Below are positions 33,853-46,889 of a stretch of 64,000 bases of DNA, piece by piece. This stretch comes from Aspergillus flavus. Lineage: Eukaryota; Ascomycota; Eurotiomycetes; Eurotiales; Aspergillaceae. The stretch spans positions 868,001 through 932,000 of the forward strand of contig NC_092404.1 in the NCBI RefSeq assembly GCF_009017415.1. Direction: 5' to 3'. Under the pieces are notes generated by a model that saw only the letters and a program-made list of their open reading frames with translations, was not told where the DNA came from and ran no database searches. Positions within the stretch are counted from its first letter, which is position 1, and each line of letters starts with the position of its first letter. Made by a program: the position numbers and the translations under genes.

Positions 33853-33888
33853 CACGTGATGATGACGTCGAATCACATGTCTGAGTCA
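33853..33888. promoter_or_regulatory. Cluster of CACGTG, TGACGTC and TGAGTCA motifs
   Basis: Within 36 bp lie a perfect E-box palindrome CACGTG (33853-33858), a CRE-like TGACGTC (33863-33869) and an AP-1/Gcn4-type TGAGTCA (33882-33888). This density suggests bHLH and bZIP binding. Which divergent gene is controlled is not known. Confidence 0.45.
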
Positions 33889-34236
33889 GCAGGGTAATGT
33901 GTTGCCTGATTGGGGTTAGTCTGTGCATTAAATGTGACGGTCATGTGGATTACATAATAATGCCAATGCATAGTTTTAGCGTCGGCAGCCAGACAAGGGA
34001 AGTTTTCCATGCTGTAGAGCTTGACAGATGGTGCACGGCAGTGAAGCAATGCATCTATTGATTGGAGATCTCTTTATGACAACATACAATATATGCATAA
34101 TAAACACGCAGTCAGTCGACAAAAAGACGGGGGTCCCCATCCAGGAAAGATATATCGGCATGTGAAGGAGGGATCATCTGCCTAGATCCGCTTGGTTGTG
34201 TGGAAACCTCCGAGCTTCAAAGCAACCAGAAAGATG

Positions 34237-34242
34237 CCGAGG
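34237..34242 (-). promoter_or_regulatory. CCGAGG (reverse of FarA core CCTCGG) in foxA promoter
   Basis: It sits 294 bp upstream of the foxA ATG. CCTCGG on the minus strand is the reported core element of FarA-type activators of beta-oxidation genes, and foxA is an expected target. A hexamer alone has little statistical weight; the context raises it. Confidence 0.5.
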
Positions 34243-34535
34243 TTCCAAACCCATAGTGTCCTTGCCGAGCACCGCGACCGTCCACTTATTCCCCCAGATC
34301 CAGAGGCTTCTTCAACTCTGCTCTCCCCCAGACTTTCCCCTCATACTTAAACTAACTACTGACCTCTTTCAATCATCGTTGAACTTTGAATACTCTGTCT
34401 ATCCTCCTCTCCTCCCCTCCTCTCTCCCCCTCCTCAAAACTATTGAAACATCCTGTGCGGAGGCACCACGTCAATTACATTCTCTGTGTTTGCTTTTTTT
34501 TCTTTCCTTTTAGTTCTAATTATACCCGTTTCAAG

Positions 34536-37467
<2,932 letters not shown>

Positions 37468-38143
37468 ATTATAATTGAAACGAGAACTTTTGCGTGATGG
37501 CGAATTTATGGGATTAAATTGTGTACATAGATATAACGATTTCTGTTTCTTTCCAACTTAACAATCTCCTGTAAATTGAACTTAAATATGTTTACTTTTC
37601 CAGCTCGGTGTATCTGACTGACGGAGTGGTCAACCTGTTTATACATGCCCGGGTGTTGTAGAAGCTTATTATAGTAGGGTTTTAGCCATTAGACAGATCT
37701 GTTTAAGGCTAAGATGGAAGCTCGGTACTGTTTTCAAATGTCACTTTGCTTAATTTACAGAGAGGCCTTGAACTGACGAGGACTTTCGCAGAATCGGTTG
37801 ACTTCTTATGCCGCTCTCTTTGACTTTTGATATACTTCGTCGATCTGCGATATAATTTATTAATAGTAATTCGACTAAAGTGTTCAGCAGTGACGGATAA
37901 GAGGTCTAGATCCCACTGACATTGGCCCGCCGTACGGTCATGTAACGTAACACAATACCATTGACTGATGTCCACCGACTTCATTCAACCTCTCCTCTCC
38001 ATGACTCCAACTCCACTTATCTCTAGGCAGTCAATCAACTCTCAATTTCTAGCGCACATCCACGCTCCCCAGGAGACCCCCTTACTTTAACTTCTTTCCG
38101 CCTCAGGCCCGACCATGTAGCAGACTCCCCCATCGACGCAACG
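37468..38143. other. Intergenic, foxA 3' side and RBR-gene promoter
   Basis: 676 bp without a credible gene. The last ~150 bp before 38144 are CT-rich. Nothing else recognised. Confidence 0.45.
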
Positions 38144-40291
38144 ATGGTCCTCTCGCTACCTGTCCCAAGCTTCTCCAAATCCCCAACAACGTCAACATCA
38201 ACCGCCCCTCCCCTCCGCCCCAACGACAGCAACCAATCCACCACCATCAGCGAAGCCCTCCGCAACAACCCCTTCGGAATCACCTCGCGCTCGCTCCTAA
38301 TCCCCCCATCTGCTCCTACAATCGCAGACCAAAACCGCGAACAAGAAGAACTAAACAACGCCCTAGAAATCCTCGCTCGGATCTTCCCAGACGTGAAGAT
38401 CGAAGTCTTCCGGGAACTACTCGTACGGTTTGACGGGCAGAGCCGGCTGCATGTCTGCGTTGAGCAGCTCTTGCGTCATAAAAAGGAATGGGTGGCCGGC
38501 CGGTGGAATGTCCCCGGGGATGACGCCGAGGCGGCGCCGGTAACTGGGAGCCTGGTGATTCCGCGGAATGAACGGTTTCGGACGACTGAATACAAGCTTG
38601 CTGTGAGGACGGTGCTATTAAAGGAATTCAGCGGATTGAGCAAGAGTACGGTTGATGCGGTTCTGGCGGAAGTGAACTTTTGTTATGTGCGGGCGAGGCC
38701 GACGTTGAGGGATCTTTCGAAGAGGACGTGGCGGGCGACGTTTAACAGTCTTTTTCCTTCTTTTAAGAGTAAGAAGGATAAGGAGGAGAGTCCGTTGGTT
38801 GTATGGCAGCGGCATGCGAATGGGGAGGTGGTTCCGACGTTGAAGGAGACGGGGTGTGTGGAGTTGGATCGGGAGTTGCATGATGCTTTGCTGGCGCCGT
38901 TGCTGAGCGCGAAGAAAGTGGAGTGTGAGGATCGGGATCGCAGGTTGGCGGAGGAGTTGAATGAGGAAGAGGCGAAGGCCGCTGCTGCGCTTTACGAATG
39001 CGAGTGTTGTTTATCTGATGTGACGTTCGAGCAGATCTCGACTTGTTCGGAAAGCATGCATATCATCTGCTATGGTTGTATCCGGCGGACGATCCAGGAA
39101 GCGCTGTTTGGTCAGGGCTGGGGGAAGTCTGTCGACGTGGAGCGGTCGACCCTGAAGTGTTTGACCCCGTTCGCCCGTGATGGCTGTAATGGGAGCTTGC
39201 ATCCGGAGGTTGTTAAACGAGCTATCCTCCTTGACAAGGGCGGATCTGAGACCTATGTTAAGTTTGAGGGTCGGCTGGCCTCAGAGGCTCTTCTCAAGTC
39301 GCAGCTGAAGCTCATTCGCTGTCCCTTTTGCTCGTACGCGGAGGTTGACTCGGTTTATCATCCCTCGGCGAAGGGGATCACCTGGCGCTTTCGTCGGGAT
39401 GGGATCATCTCTACAATTATACTTACCGTCATGCTCCTAGACATGATACCCTTGCTCGTCATTCCCGTGATCATTCTCTACATTCTAGACCCATCCGCCG
39501 TTCAGAACTTCCTGCACAACTCGTTCCTAAACCTGTGTCTTAAGGTGCGGCCGAAGAGGTTCACCTGCGCAAACCCATTATGCCAACGGGTTAGTTGCAT
39601 AACATGCCAAAAACCATGGCGTGACCCACACGTCTGCTTTGAGCCACTCTTACTCGACCTACGAGCTACAGTTGAGGCCGCCCGCACAGCTGCAGTGAAA
39701 CGCACCTGTCCCCGCTGCGGCCTATCCTTCGTCAAATCTTCTGGCTGCAACAAATTAACCTGCGTCTGTGGATACTCCATGTGTTACCTCTGCCGCAAGG
39801 GCCTCAGCCCTCCATCCAAAGCCACGCAACGATTCCGCCCCAGACAACGTCAACAAGAAAACATCAACCCAGCAAACGCAGCAGAGAACGACGACGAAAA
39901 CCTAGACGACGAGGAATTCGAAGAACCAGAGGGCTACAAGCATTTCTGCGAACATTTCCGCATCAACCCGGGAGCTCACTGTACCGAGTGCAACAAATGC
40001 GAACTGTATCAAGATGAAGACGAAGAGGCTGTCGCACGTCGAGCGGGTGAGAAAGCCGAACGCGAATGGCGCATGCGGCAAGGCATGGCAAGCCTCGGAG
40101 TCCGGTCTTTGCAGGTCAACAGGTCCTTCTCACGACCGAACAAGTCAGCCGGCGATATATCATTGTCGGGTCAAGGGAAGGGCCTGAACTACTGGCTGGA
40201 TGAAGTGTGGCGGGAGGGTCGGTGGAAGATGGAAGGACAGGCCTTTGTGGATTGGGTGGTAGAACGGGTGGTTGTTATTGACGAGATTTGA
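38144..40291 (+). CDS. RBR-type (RING-IBR-RING) E3 ubiquitin ligase with a hydrophobic segment
   Basis: A single exon encodes 715 aa. A CUE-like helical module (LNNALEILARIFPDVKIEVF, about 68-115) may bind ubiquitin. RING1 begins near residue 285 (ECECCLSDVTF...CYGCIRRTIQ...CLTPFARDGC). IBR starts at CPFCSYAEVD (~391) and finishes with CANPLCQRVSCITC and CFEPLL. RING2 is CPRCGLSFVKSSGCNK, then CVCGYSMCYLC (~521); its Cys in SSGCNK is the expected thioester acceptor. A very hydrophobic stretch (about 422-449, IISTIILTVMLLDMIPLLVI...) lies between the IBR zinc-ligand pairs, which suggests membrane anchoring. RBR ligases transfer ubiquitin from E2 through the RING2 Cys. The substrate is unknown. 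An acidic ENDDENLDDEEFEE stretch follows RING2. Confidence 0.88.
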   Translation: MVLSLPVPSFSKSPTTSTSTAPPLRPNDSNQSTTISEALRNNPFGITSRSLLIPPSAPTIADQNREQEELNNALEILARIFPDVKIEVFRELLVRFDGQSRLHVCVEQLLRHKKEWVAGRWNVPGDDAEAAPVTGSLVIPRNERFRTTEYKLAVRTVLLKEFSGLSKSTVDAVLAEVNFCYVRARPTLRDLSKRTWRATFNSLFPSFKSKKDKEESPLVVWQRHANGEVVPTLKETGCVELDRELHDALLAPLLSAKKVECEDRDRRLAEELNEEEAKAAAALYECECCLSDVTFEQISTCSESMHIICYGCIRRTIQEALFGQGWGKSVDVERSTLKCLTPFARDGCNGSLHPEVVKRAILLDKGGSETYVKFEGRLASEALLKSQLKLIRCPFCSYAEVDSVYHPSAKGITWRFRRDGIISTIILTVMLLDMIPLLVIPVIILYILDPSAVQNFLHNSFLNLCLKVRPKRFTCANPLCQRVSCITCQKPWRDPHVCFEPLLLDLRATVEAARTAAVKRTCPRCGLSFVKSSGCNKLTCVCGYSMCYLCRKGLSPPSKATQRFRPRQRQQENINPANAAENDDENLDDEEFEEPEGYKHFCEHFRINPGAHCTECNKCELYQDEDEEAVARRAGEKAEREWRMRQGMASLGVRSLQVNRSFSRPNKSAGDISLSGQGKGLNYWLDEVWREGRWKMEGQAFVDWVVERVVVIDEI

Positions 40292-40647
40292 GCATTTCTT
40301 TCCTCTTTCCACATTTCGGTTTTTTTTTTTTTTGGTTTCTACTTAGATCGTGTTTTAATATCGGCGTTTGGCAAGGGCACAACAGACCTTTTGCATGGAT
40401 TTGATGATGTGACGAGATATGACATTCCTTTGGTTACTTGACGTTCTCTTCTCTATTGGATTAATATACTACCTTCATCTGAGATGCAATAGATACATCC
40501 CTGCTTGATATAGATAAGGTGTTCTTTTCTTGGTCAAGTGAAACCCGCACTACTACGCCTTATACAAGCCTACCCTAGAAGATCTGACGCCAAAGCGGTG
40601 ACCAAGACAGTCGACTCATATACCAAACAATACAATCGAAAGCTAAC
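40292..40647. other. Convergent 3' region
   Basis: 356 bp between the RBR gene stop and the GMC relic, starting with a T-tract near 40320. It should hold the RBR polyadenylation signal. No gene seen. Confidence 0.45.
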
Positions 40648-40785
40648 AAGCACCCCCTGATCAACTCCGCCGCCCTCTCCGCCACAGAATACACAGTCGT
40701 CATCGGGTTCGCATGCGACAGAAGAGGAAACACCGGCATCAACCACCCGCAGGTTCGAAGTACCGTTCATCATATAGAAGACGCC
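40648..40785 (-). pseudogene. C-terminal relic of a GMC (glucose-methanol-choline) oxidoreductase
   Basis: Reading the minus strand from 40785, the sequence is GVFYMMNGTSNLRVVDAG. After a frame change near 40728-40737 it continues VFPLLSHANPMTTVYSVAER and AAELIRGC. This is the hallmark C-terminus of fungal GMC flavoenzymes (GTSNLRVVDA...HANPMTT), which includes the FAD-binding and active-site end of the protein. Only about 45 residues remain and they need a frameshift, so it is a relic. It begins at the base directly after the stop codon of the full-length NRPS-like reading frame. This implies that a deletion or fusion removed the rest of a neighbouring oxidase gene. Confidence 0.75.
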
Positions 40786-43700
40786 TCAAAATTGCCACTG
40801 CTCACACCAGTTTCTCATCAACTGGGGCGAGACTTCCTCCATCTGCCGCATCGTGAAGCTATTCGACTCAGTCCGTGTGATAGCCAATGGTACTGCCTTG
40901 AATCCCATCTTCGCGCCCTCTGCTGCCGATCTATAGGTGTCAAGCAGCTTCACAGCCGGGTTATTGTCCATACTCACAGGATGAACCTGGCTTTTGTCAA
41001 GTGCATCAATCCACTCCTCCAATGAGACCACTTTTCGGATCCTTTCGCCATAGAACTCACGCAAGATGGGTATAAGGCTAGACTACTCGGTAACCTTGGG
41101 ATTGAACGCATGGATATACCCTGTAATCTCTTCAACGGTCCAGAGAGAAGTCACACCCGAAACCTCCAGTACCACATTTGCAATGTCCTCAACTGGTGCC
41201 CAGCCCATATCACTAAATGTGCTAAGGGAGTCAGGCAGGAGGCCTAGGTAGACGGAACTGCGAACCAAGCTTGGAAGCCACTCTTGCGAATTCCATTTGC
41301 CCTTCTTCCCGCGCGGGCCTACAACTTGTCCAATCCGTACTATAACGCTAGGCACGCCTGATACCTTGGTAGAGTGGTCGAGAATCGTGCTGCTTACGAG
41401 CTTGGACTGGCCGTACCCTATTGCGGCGAGGGACCAGTCTGGTAGTGCCTTCTTGGGTACAAGCACTTCTGGGGTCGTCCACTTTTCAATTGTTCCAATG
41501 GTGGAAATGAACGTTATGGGTACAGTTTTGCGTGCCGCTTGTGCGCTGAAATCGACTAGGTGACGCACGCCGCGGACGTGTGGCTCAAAAGACGCCACGG
41601 ACATGTTGAAGTTGACAGGCCAGGCGTTGTGGATTACGCGGTCCACCTCATCGGCGAGTCGACTATATACCTCGGGGGCAAGGCCTAAGCCTGGCTCTGC
41701 AAGGTTGACATGCAGGAACTCGGCTCGGGAGAAATCAGTCGATAATCCCTGGGATGTACTTACCACAGTCTGTCGCTCTAGACCGTTGACGGCACGGTTG
41801 AAACAGATCACTTTGCTAACATTGGAGCATTTTAAGGTGAAGTCCAGCAGGTACGATCCTAGTGCACCCGTTGTGCCTGTGATATCAACGACTTGTCCTT
41901 TGTCAGCCGGAGCTGGCTTATTGGGTACTGCAGCAGGAAGGTCGTGAATGTACTTGTCAACGAGTGCACTGCATATGGCCGTCTATCTAGCATCACCCCT
42001 GAGCCATTGGTGGGACTGCCCTGTCTATGATTTGCACTGACCAGGGAGAAGGCGTATGCCGCTAGCTGCGTGACCGTCGGATGGGCATAAATAACCCTTG
42101 ATTCCGCCGCCTCCTTGCTGACCTTAATGCCCGCTTTCTCTAGACTGACAAGCAACGCACGGGAGAGTTGGATTGCTTGCAGTGAGTCCAAGCCAGCTGC
42201 AAAGAAATCCTCCTCGGTGTCCAATTGACGGATTTTGAACACGCTCTGGACCAAGTCGCGAACCAAATGCATAAATTCCGTCTCAGAGGTAACGTCAAGA
42301 TCCACAGCTATGACCAACTTATCTCTGCTGTTGTCAAAGAACCCTTCAATGTCTGCCGCGTATAACTTTTCCACCATAGAGCGCTGGATAGTGCCTTTAC
42401 CTGCACGAGGAAATGGCCTCTGTGGATCGGCCAAAAAGACATCATCGCGTGAGATAACCCCGTGTGCAACCGTTTCGGCATTGACCTTCTCAATAGTTGG
42501 CCAAACATCATCAAGAAAATGCTGTTTTTCTTCCTCACTCTTGGGATACTGGATCGGCTCGATCATGAGTGCGGCATGGAATTGCTTACTGCCAACGACC
42601 TGCGCGCTGAACACTGCTGGGTGACCCATGACGGCCCCCTCAATGGTTACAGGGTTGAGCTTCTCTCCTGTCGAGAAGACAATTATGTCATCAGCCCGTC
42701 CCACGCATGTCCAGTGGTCTGCCAGTGTGGGGTGAGGCCGGTACAGATCTTTGGTGCTGAACTCGTCTAGCTCGGGAAAGGTATAGAAGCAACCCTGTAG
42801 CCCCGGGTGCTTATCCTTGCGCACTATGACCTGCTCGTACGTATCGTCATCAATCAACCGCCATTCAATGCCCATCAACTCCTTGTGGATGATGAACCAT
42901 GGCCACATGGCGGGATCCGGTTGAGAGTAATAAGGAAAGTAAAAATACCTGCTAGTGTTAATAAGTCAGGCGCTTGGCAGGTTTCGCATTCAGTGCAGTC
43001 GGTTTGAAGGTTTCTTACTCAGTACATGCAATGGCATTTATCGTCTTAATGCCGTGGCTTAGCAAAATGTTAATCGAGTCGTGGGCGATAGCGCCTGATG
43101 AGATGGTGCGAGTTAGCTAAGTCTCACCGAGTCAATCGTGGCACAGAAATTGCGACGGTAACCGACCTCCTCCACAACCCACGGCATGCAATTCTTTAAG
43201 CTCGATTATTGCCTGCTGTGAGCGGGACATATGGTCTAGGATGGCCGGCGGAATGAACGTCCACCCAGAGTTACTGTTTTGCAACCACTCGACCACATTA
43301 TCACCTGTGATAGGCCGAGAGGGCTCCCGGAACGCGATCGGCGCATTATAGTAGAAGGCGCACACAGTCATGATCATGAGACCTCCAGTATGGAACAAGG
43401 GCATGATGAGCAGGTGGCGCGGATTGGGAAAGCTGGTCCATGTCGAAAGCCAAGCCAAGTTGCCATTGCGCGCCGGTATATAACGATGAAGATCATTCAT
43501 AGCGACCATACCATGCCGCACCACCACAGGTTTCGGAAGGTCGGTACTGCCACTTGTGTGTAGCACCACATACGAGTCCCATTCTGCCTCAGCAAATGTC
43601 TTGGTGTACAGAACTGGCGTCACTCCTTCAGCAACCCACTCATCAAATGGAGCTACAGCCACACCCTCCATGCCCGGCCTGGCGTCCACCCACGGCTGTA

Positions 43701-44166
43701 CCATTGAGGCGTACTGCAATTCATGATATAGTATGTTGCAATCTGTCCTCGCGAACAGGTTCATTTGCGCCTCGATCGAGTTGCGAGGCGAAAAGAGTAG
43801 GGCCTTATAGCCGGCCTTTATAGCGCCGACCACGAAGATGGGGTAACGCGGGTCCTCCAAGCCGATGTAGGCCACTGTGGGGAACGTGCCAGGTGCCGGG
43901 TGCTCGGCCTGCATGATAAGCATCTGTGCCGCATAATTGACGGCATTGGCGACCTGAGCCCAGCTCACAGGCTTCCATCCGTCGTGGCGATTGTTGCTCC
44001 GTGGAGTCGACATGCACTCAACATCGGGAGTTTTACGAGCCGTCTCGTCAATTACATGGGGTATGAGACGCTTGCCGCACTCTCCACCGGAGAGCATCTT
44101 GGCTGCTGTGTCCTTGGTGCTACTAAAGGCATGGGCGATGGTAGTGCCATAGGTATCACCTGTCAT
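40786..44166 (-). pseudogene. NRPS-like A-T-R (carboxylic-acid-reductase type) gene with in-frame stop
   Basis: Exons are 44166-43167, 43094-43019, 42948-42042 and 41982-40786, with introns of 72, 70 and 59 nt. The frame runs 1,060 codons but contains a TAG at 41085-41083 (codon 961), where relatives have Trp (TE-W-SS). The adenylation domain shows HTSGSTDLPKPV, CTEYFYFP, VGRADDIIVFSTGEKLNP and the AGKGTIQR lysine. The thiolation domain has GLDSLQAIQL (phosphopantetheine Ser ~613). The reductase domain has GTTGALGS for NADPH and YGQSK. Such enzymes activate an aryl or other carboxylic acid and reduce it to an aldehyde, or condense quinone-type dimers without R. The stop removes the last ~99 residues of the reductase, likely inactivating reduction. 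A truncated A-T-R(partial) 960-aa protein could still be made. Donor GTCGGT of intron 1 is weak. Confidence 0.82.
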
Positions 44167-45706
44167 GCTGAATTATTCTCCTGTGTGATGTGGAGCTGAA
44201 AAGCCGTAATAGCGTTTATACTGTGGAAGACTTTGCAGCCTGGGCGGGAATGACTTGAGATAATAGATAGGAATGTCAAGCCCTTTTTTATACAATGATA
44301 GAGCTGTGCAGGGAGAGACTTTGTGACGACAAACCTCCCCTTCCGTTGTGCCGCGGCTAATGCGGTATTTGTGCAGATAATACTATTATCCCTAGATTTC
44401 CATAAAATCCAACAATTACTGACGTTGTTACTCCTCATTGCCTTCGCGTTGGGCGGCCTGAAAAAGGATTGCCAATGCGCTCCATGTAAGCGCTTATGTC
44501 AAATAAGGTCAGACGACCAAAGATCGTAGATCCCAGTGGGGGAAAACATTTGGGAATGTCCATCATGGACGGAATAAATAGTAGCCCTTCGACAAATGCC
44601 AAATACTGATTCACGGTTCTTGAGAGCTGGTCCACTATACGCAGTAGTACTGTACATAGTCCTATGTACTAGTGTGTAGAGTTAAGTAAGCACTTAGTAC
44701 ACAGTAGACCAAAGCACCAATATACCCCACTAGAAACTGAGAGGCGAAGATCTTGGAAATTGAAACTCTGTTCAGTGTCCTTCCTGAACTACTTGTTCTT
44801 TTCCCCCCTCGCCAACCTGCCATCATTTGGTATAGGAACGATCCAGCCCTAAACCGACTTCTAACTCCAAAGGCGAGAATGAATCGGAAAGTGATGATCA
44901 ACAAGTCCTTTATAAACATATACTGTTGTACATATGCTGTTTGCATAATTGCTGGATTAGAAGTTAGAACTGGAAGCCTGATTCCTTAACCGAACCAACT
45001 CAATCTCCCCGCTGCGAAGCATTCAAGGAAAGCTGACAACGAACATTCCAGTCTAAACCGCAAGTACAGTAACACCCATGCAGAGTGATCTAAGGTATTC
45101 AATATGATTTCACAGGGCATTTTTAGTTATGTCAACTACGGTACATACAAAAGTAACATAGCTGGTACGCGAGCGGATCACCCAGAACATCACAGTGTAG
45201 ACACCTTATAAATATACGTTGATTACACAACGTCAACTGCTAATTCCCATCTCTGTTGCTGTATTGCTATATGCGAATTTGGAGCACGTCTTCGGCTCCC
45301 CAGATCAACTCTATATTTTAAACTGTCAAAGAGTAACAGCAGAATAGGAAAGAAAAAGCAGATGGAAAACCCATAGAGCAAAGTATATAAAGAAGTATTA
45401 GATCTGGAGCATCACGCTCAGGCTTACTCCGAAGTATAATCTAACAAGGTGTCGGCTGGAGCTTCTGACATAAGCAAAGACATCGAGATCTTTTTTAGAA
45501 TTGACGCCATATCTATCTCTGCAAGTGCGCTGAAGTTGCTTTTAACCCATTAAAGCAAACACGTCCTGACCATTTAATATGAGTCGATTTATGCCCGGCT
45601 AGTCTATTTCCTAGATTCCGTAGTGATGGTAGCTCGAGCTAACACCACTTCACATTTGCTCGTTACCATATTCCTTATCAGCCGGTCCACTTTCGCTACC
45701 AGTGTT
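44167..45706. other. Intergenic between NRPS-like gene and aquaporin
   Basis: 1.5 kb. The part near 44,167-44,500 should contain the NRPS-like promoter. Short open frames (for example 44662-44946 minus) have no recognisable content. Nothing else seen. Confidence 0.4.
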
Positions 45707-46889
45707 TCACACATTGTCTTGATGGAGGGTTGGCTGATCACCTGATAAGTGTGAATGGTTTGGCGCACCGCTGTGCTTGTTTATTTCTTCGTGCCACGGG
45801 CCGGGGCCCGCAGCGGCCTCCCACTGATTGAAATCTTGGCCCGGATTAACGGTCTCATAGTGAAATATACTGAGAAAACCATAGAATCCAGAAGCAAGGA
45901 GAGACCCCAGTAATGGTCCTACCCAGTAGATCCAGTGATATCCTGGGAAGCTGCGGTTGATCACGTCAGGGCCAAGGGCACGCGCAGGGTTGAGGGCACA
46001 GCCGGTATAGTAGGTTCCTAGTCTCACAGTCAGCATACACGTGTGTGTGTGTGTGTGTGTGTTTTAATATAGACGATTCGGGTGTACAGACCGACTAGTT
46101 GGTTCACAAATAAAACCAGGCCGATCCCAACAGGCGCGAGGAACGTTGACTTTTGCTTCACTACAGCCAACATAATCACGACAAATACCAGGTGTGCTGT
46201 CAGGAACATCTCAATGAACAGGCCCTGGGAGATTGAGGTGCCACCTCCCAGCCTGGTCCCAACACTTAGAGGTCCTGGGAACAAGCAACTAACCACGCCT
46301 GCTGATGCAATTCCCGCTATAATTTGAGAAGCAAAAACTAACACACCACGAACAGGATGCATGCCTCCGCAGAGGCAGAGAGCTAGAGTGACCTGGGGTT
46401 TATTAGTATAGCTATCCATGTCATTTTACTGACCAGGAGTCTTGTCTGTATATGACCGCTAGCTTAGGAACATACCACTGGATTAAATAAGCCACCCGTC
46501 ACACGGTAAAATGTCCAGACATTCACAAGCAGAGAAAATCCGAAGGAAAGGGACAGATAGAGTAGGTTCGAAGTGTTTGGTGCCGCCCCCTCAGCTGGCT
46601 TAGGGGTGTTGGAGACCTGGCCACCAGCAAATGCGAAGAAGAGGAACATGAAAGTTCCAACAAACTCTCCCACAACGGCAACAAAGGTATTTTGGAATGT
46701 ATGGGGTACGTGTAACATGGGCAACTGCCCCTTCTCTGAACGGACGATGGGGGCTGTGTTCCCTCCAGGTTGACTCCGTATGCGAGCTGCTAAGGCCTGC
46801 ATAATCGGGGTGGACGACGTGGTCGACACATTTCTGGAGGCTGGATCATTGACCATATCGCCCCGTCTCTGATGGATCCAGCTCGGCAT
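45707..46889 (-). CDS. Aquaporin/aquaglyceroporin (MIP family) with NPV first box
   Basis: Three exons: 46889-46476, 46392-46092 and 46017-45707, with introns of 83 and 74 nt. The product is 341 aa. About 60 cytosolic residues precede six membrane helices (for example FVAVVGEFVGTFMFLFFAFA and LLYLSLSFGFSLLVNVWTF). The first pore box reads GGLFNPVVTLAL (NPV instead of NPA), and the second is canonical, GCALNPARALGPD. The residue after the second box is Arg, as in the selectivity filter. The C-terminal tail is hydrophilic (HEEINKHSGAPNHSH). The channel should pass water, possibly small solutes; specificity is not readable. The donor of intron 2 is GTCTGT, unusual but frame-required, and the intron contains a dinucleotide microsatellite. 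It shares its strand with the NRPS-like gene 1.5 kb downstream. Confidence 0.82.
46041..46062 (+). repeat. (GT)11 microsatellite in aquaporin intron 2
   Basis: Eleven perfect GT units on the plus strand (AC on the coding strand), ending ~23 nt before the acceptor at 46018. Length variation could influence splicing. Confidence 0.9.

Larger units (their letters stand above)
33511..34535. promoter_or_regulatory. Divergent promoter region of tda10-like gene and foxA
   Basis: 1.0 kb between divergent starts, with a CT-rich leader before the foxA ATG. It contains a compact cluster of regulator-type motifs at 33853-33888 and a CCGAGG at 34237-34242, listed separately. No gene was recognised. Confidence 0.5.
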
